NCBI RefSeq assembly: GCF_003201855.1
Contig: NZ_QJKI01000003.1
Location: 1 to 64,000 of the forward strand
DNA length: 64,000 bases
Direction: 5' to 3'
Source of the DNA: Rivihabitans pingtungensis
GTDB taxonomy: Bacteria > Pseudomonadota > Gammaproteobacteria > Burkholderiales > Aquaspirillaceae
The notes beneath the pieces are model-generated. The model had not been told where the DNA came from. It saw nothing but the letters and a program-made list of their open reading frames with translations, and ran no database searches. This document shows, piece by piece, positions 64,000 to 64,000 of this stretch. The position numbers were made by a program, and so were the translations under genes. Position 1 is the stretch's first letter; each line of letters begins with the position of its first letter.

Positions 64000-64000
64000 A

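Overview
The window looks like chromosome from a GC-rich betaproteobacterium. Gene content (LutABC/Dld-II lactate oxidation, EptA, NtrC/sigma-54-controlled PII genes, a LiuR-type fatty/branched-acyl regulon) fits Neisseriales, Chromobacteriaceae-like, but I cannot name a genus from sequence alone. No prophage, rRNA, CRISPR array or full-length insertion sequence is visible. Two tRNA genes are present: Phe-GAA and initiator Met.

Layout. 0.2-9.1 kb: a lactate operon on the minus strand (lutA-lutC-lutB-dld-lldP), with divergent lldR and two palindromic operators between them. 9.2-18.5 kb: a FUSC-type membrane protein, lipid A phosphoethanolamine transferase EptA, a MerR-type regulator carrying the B12/light-sensing signatures of CarH/LitR, an M48 protease, a 2-hydroxyacid dehydrogenase, an FKBP, a GST and a compositionally unusual KAP-family P-loop NTPase. 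18.6-29.7 kb: an alcohol-oxidation region with a MoxY-like sensor kinase and LuxR-type regulator, a TonB-dependent receptor, two PQQ-dependent alcohol dehydrogenases (one calcium type, one lanthanide type by the Asp-x-Asp signature), a secreted pentapeptide-repeat protein, a c-type cytochrome and a second LuxR-type regulator. A palindrome CGGGA-N5-TCCCG occurs upstream of the receptor and of both dehydrogenases and is a candidate shared operator. 29.8-37.3 kb: thiol peroxidase, a TPR/glycosyltransferase-like protein, an Aer-like chemoreceptor, PfpI/DJ-1 and Lrp. 37.4-49 kb: nitrogen control (amtB, glnK, a second PII gene, speB) and envelope functions (uppP, dsbA, SPOR protein, comM, ubiK, alr, dedA). 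49.2-55.1 kb: a TRAP transporter operon, a PatB-like C-S lyase and a lipoprotein. 55.4-64 kb: acyl-CoA metabolism (acyl-CoA dehydrogenase, thiolase, LiuR-like MerR regulator, 3-hydroxybutyryl-CoA dehydrogenase, acyl-CoA synthetase and the start of a branched-chain-type ABC transporter), with three near-identical palindromes linking the operons.

The most striking feature is not a gene. A family of about 111-bp palindromic elements occurs 13 times, plus two remnants, about one per 5 kb. The elements have terminal inverted repeats near GAGCCGCTAACAAAACCC, nested internal stems with compensatory changes, and TAA/TTA on both sides in the best-preserved copies. Most abut the stop codon of a gene. 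Two copies 6 kb apart differ at one base out of 111. This fits a miniature inverted-repeat transposable element whose 3-bp target can be a TAA stop codon, leaving the gene intact and placing a terminator-like hairpin after it. The transposase source is not in this window.
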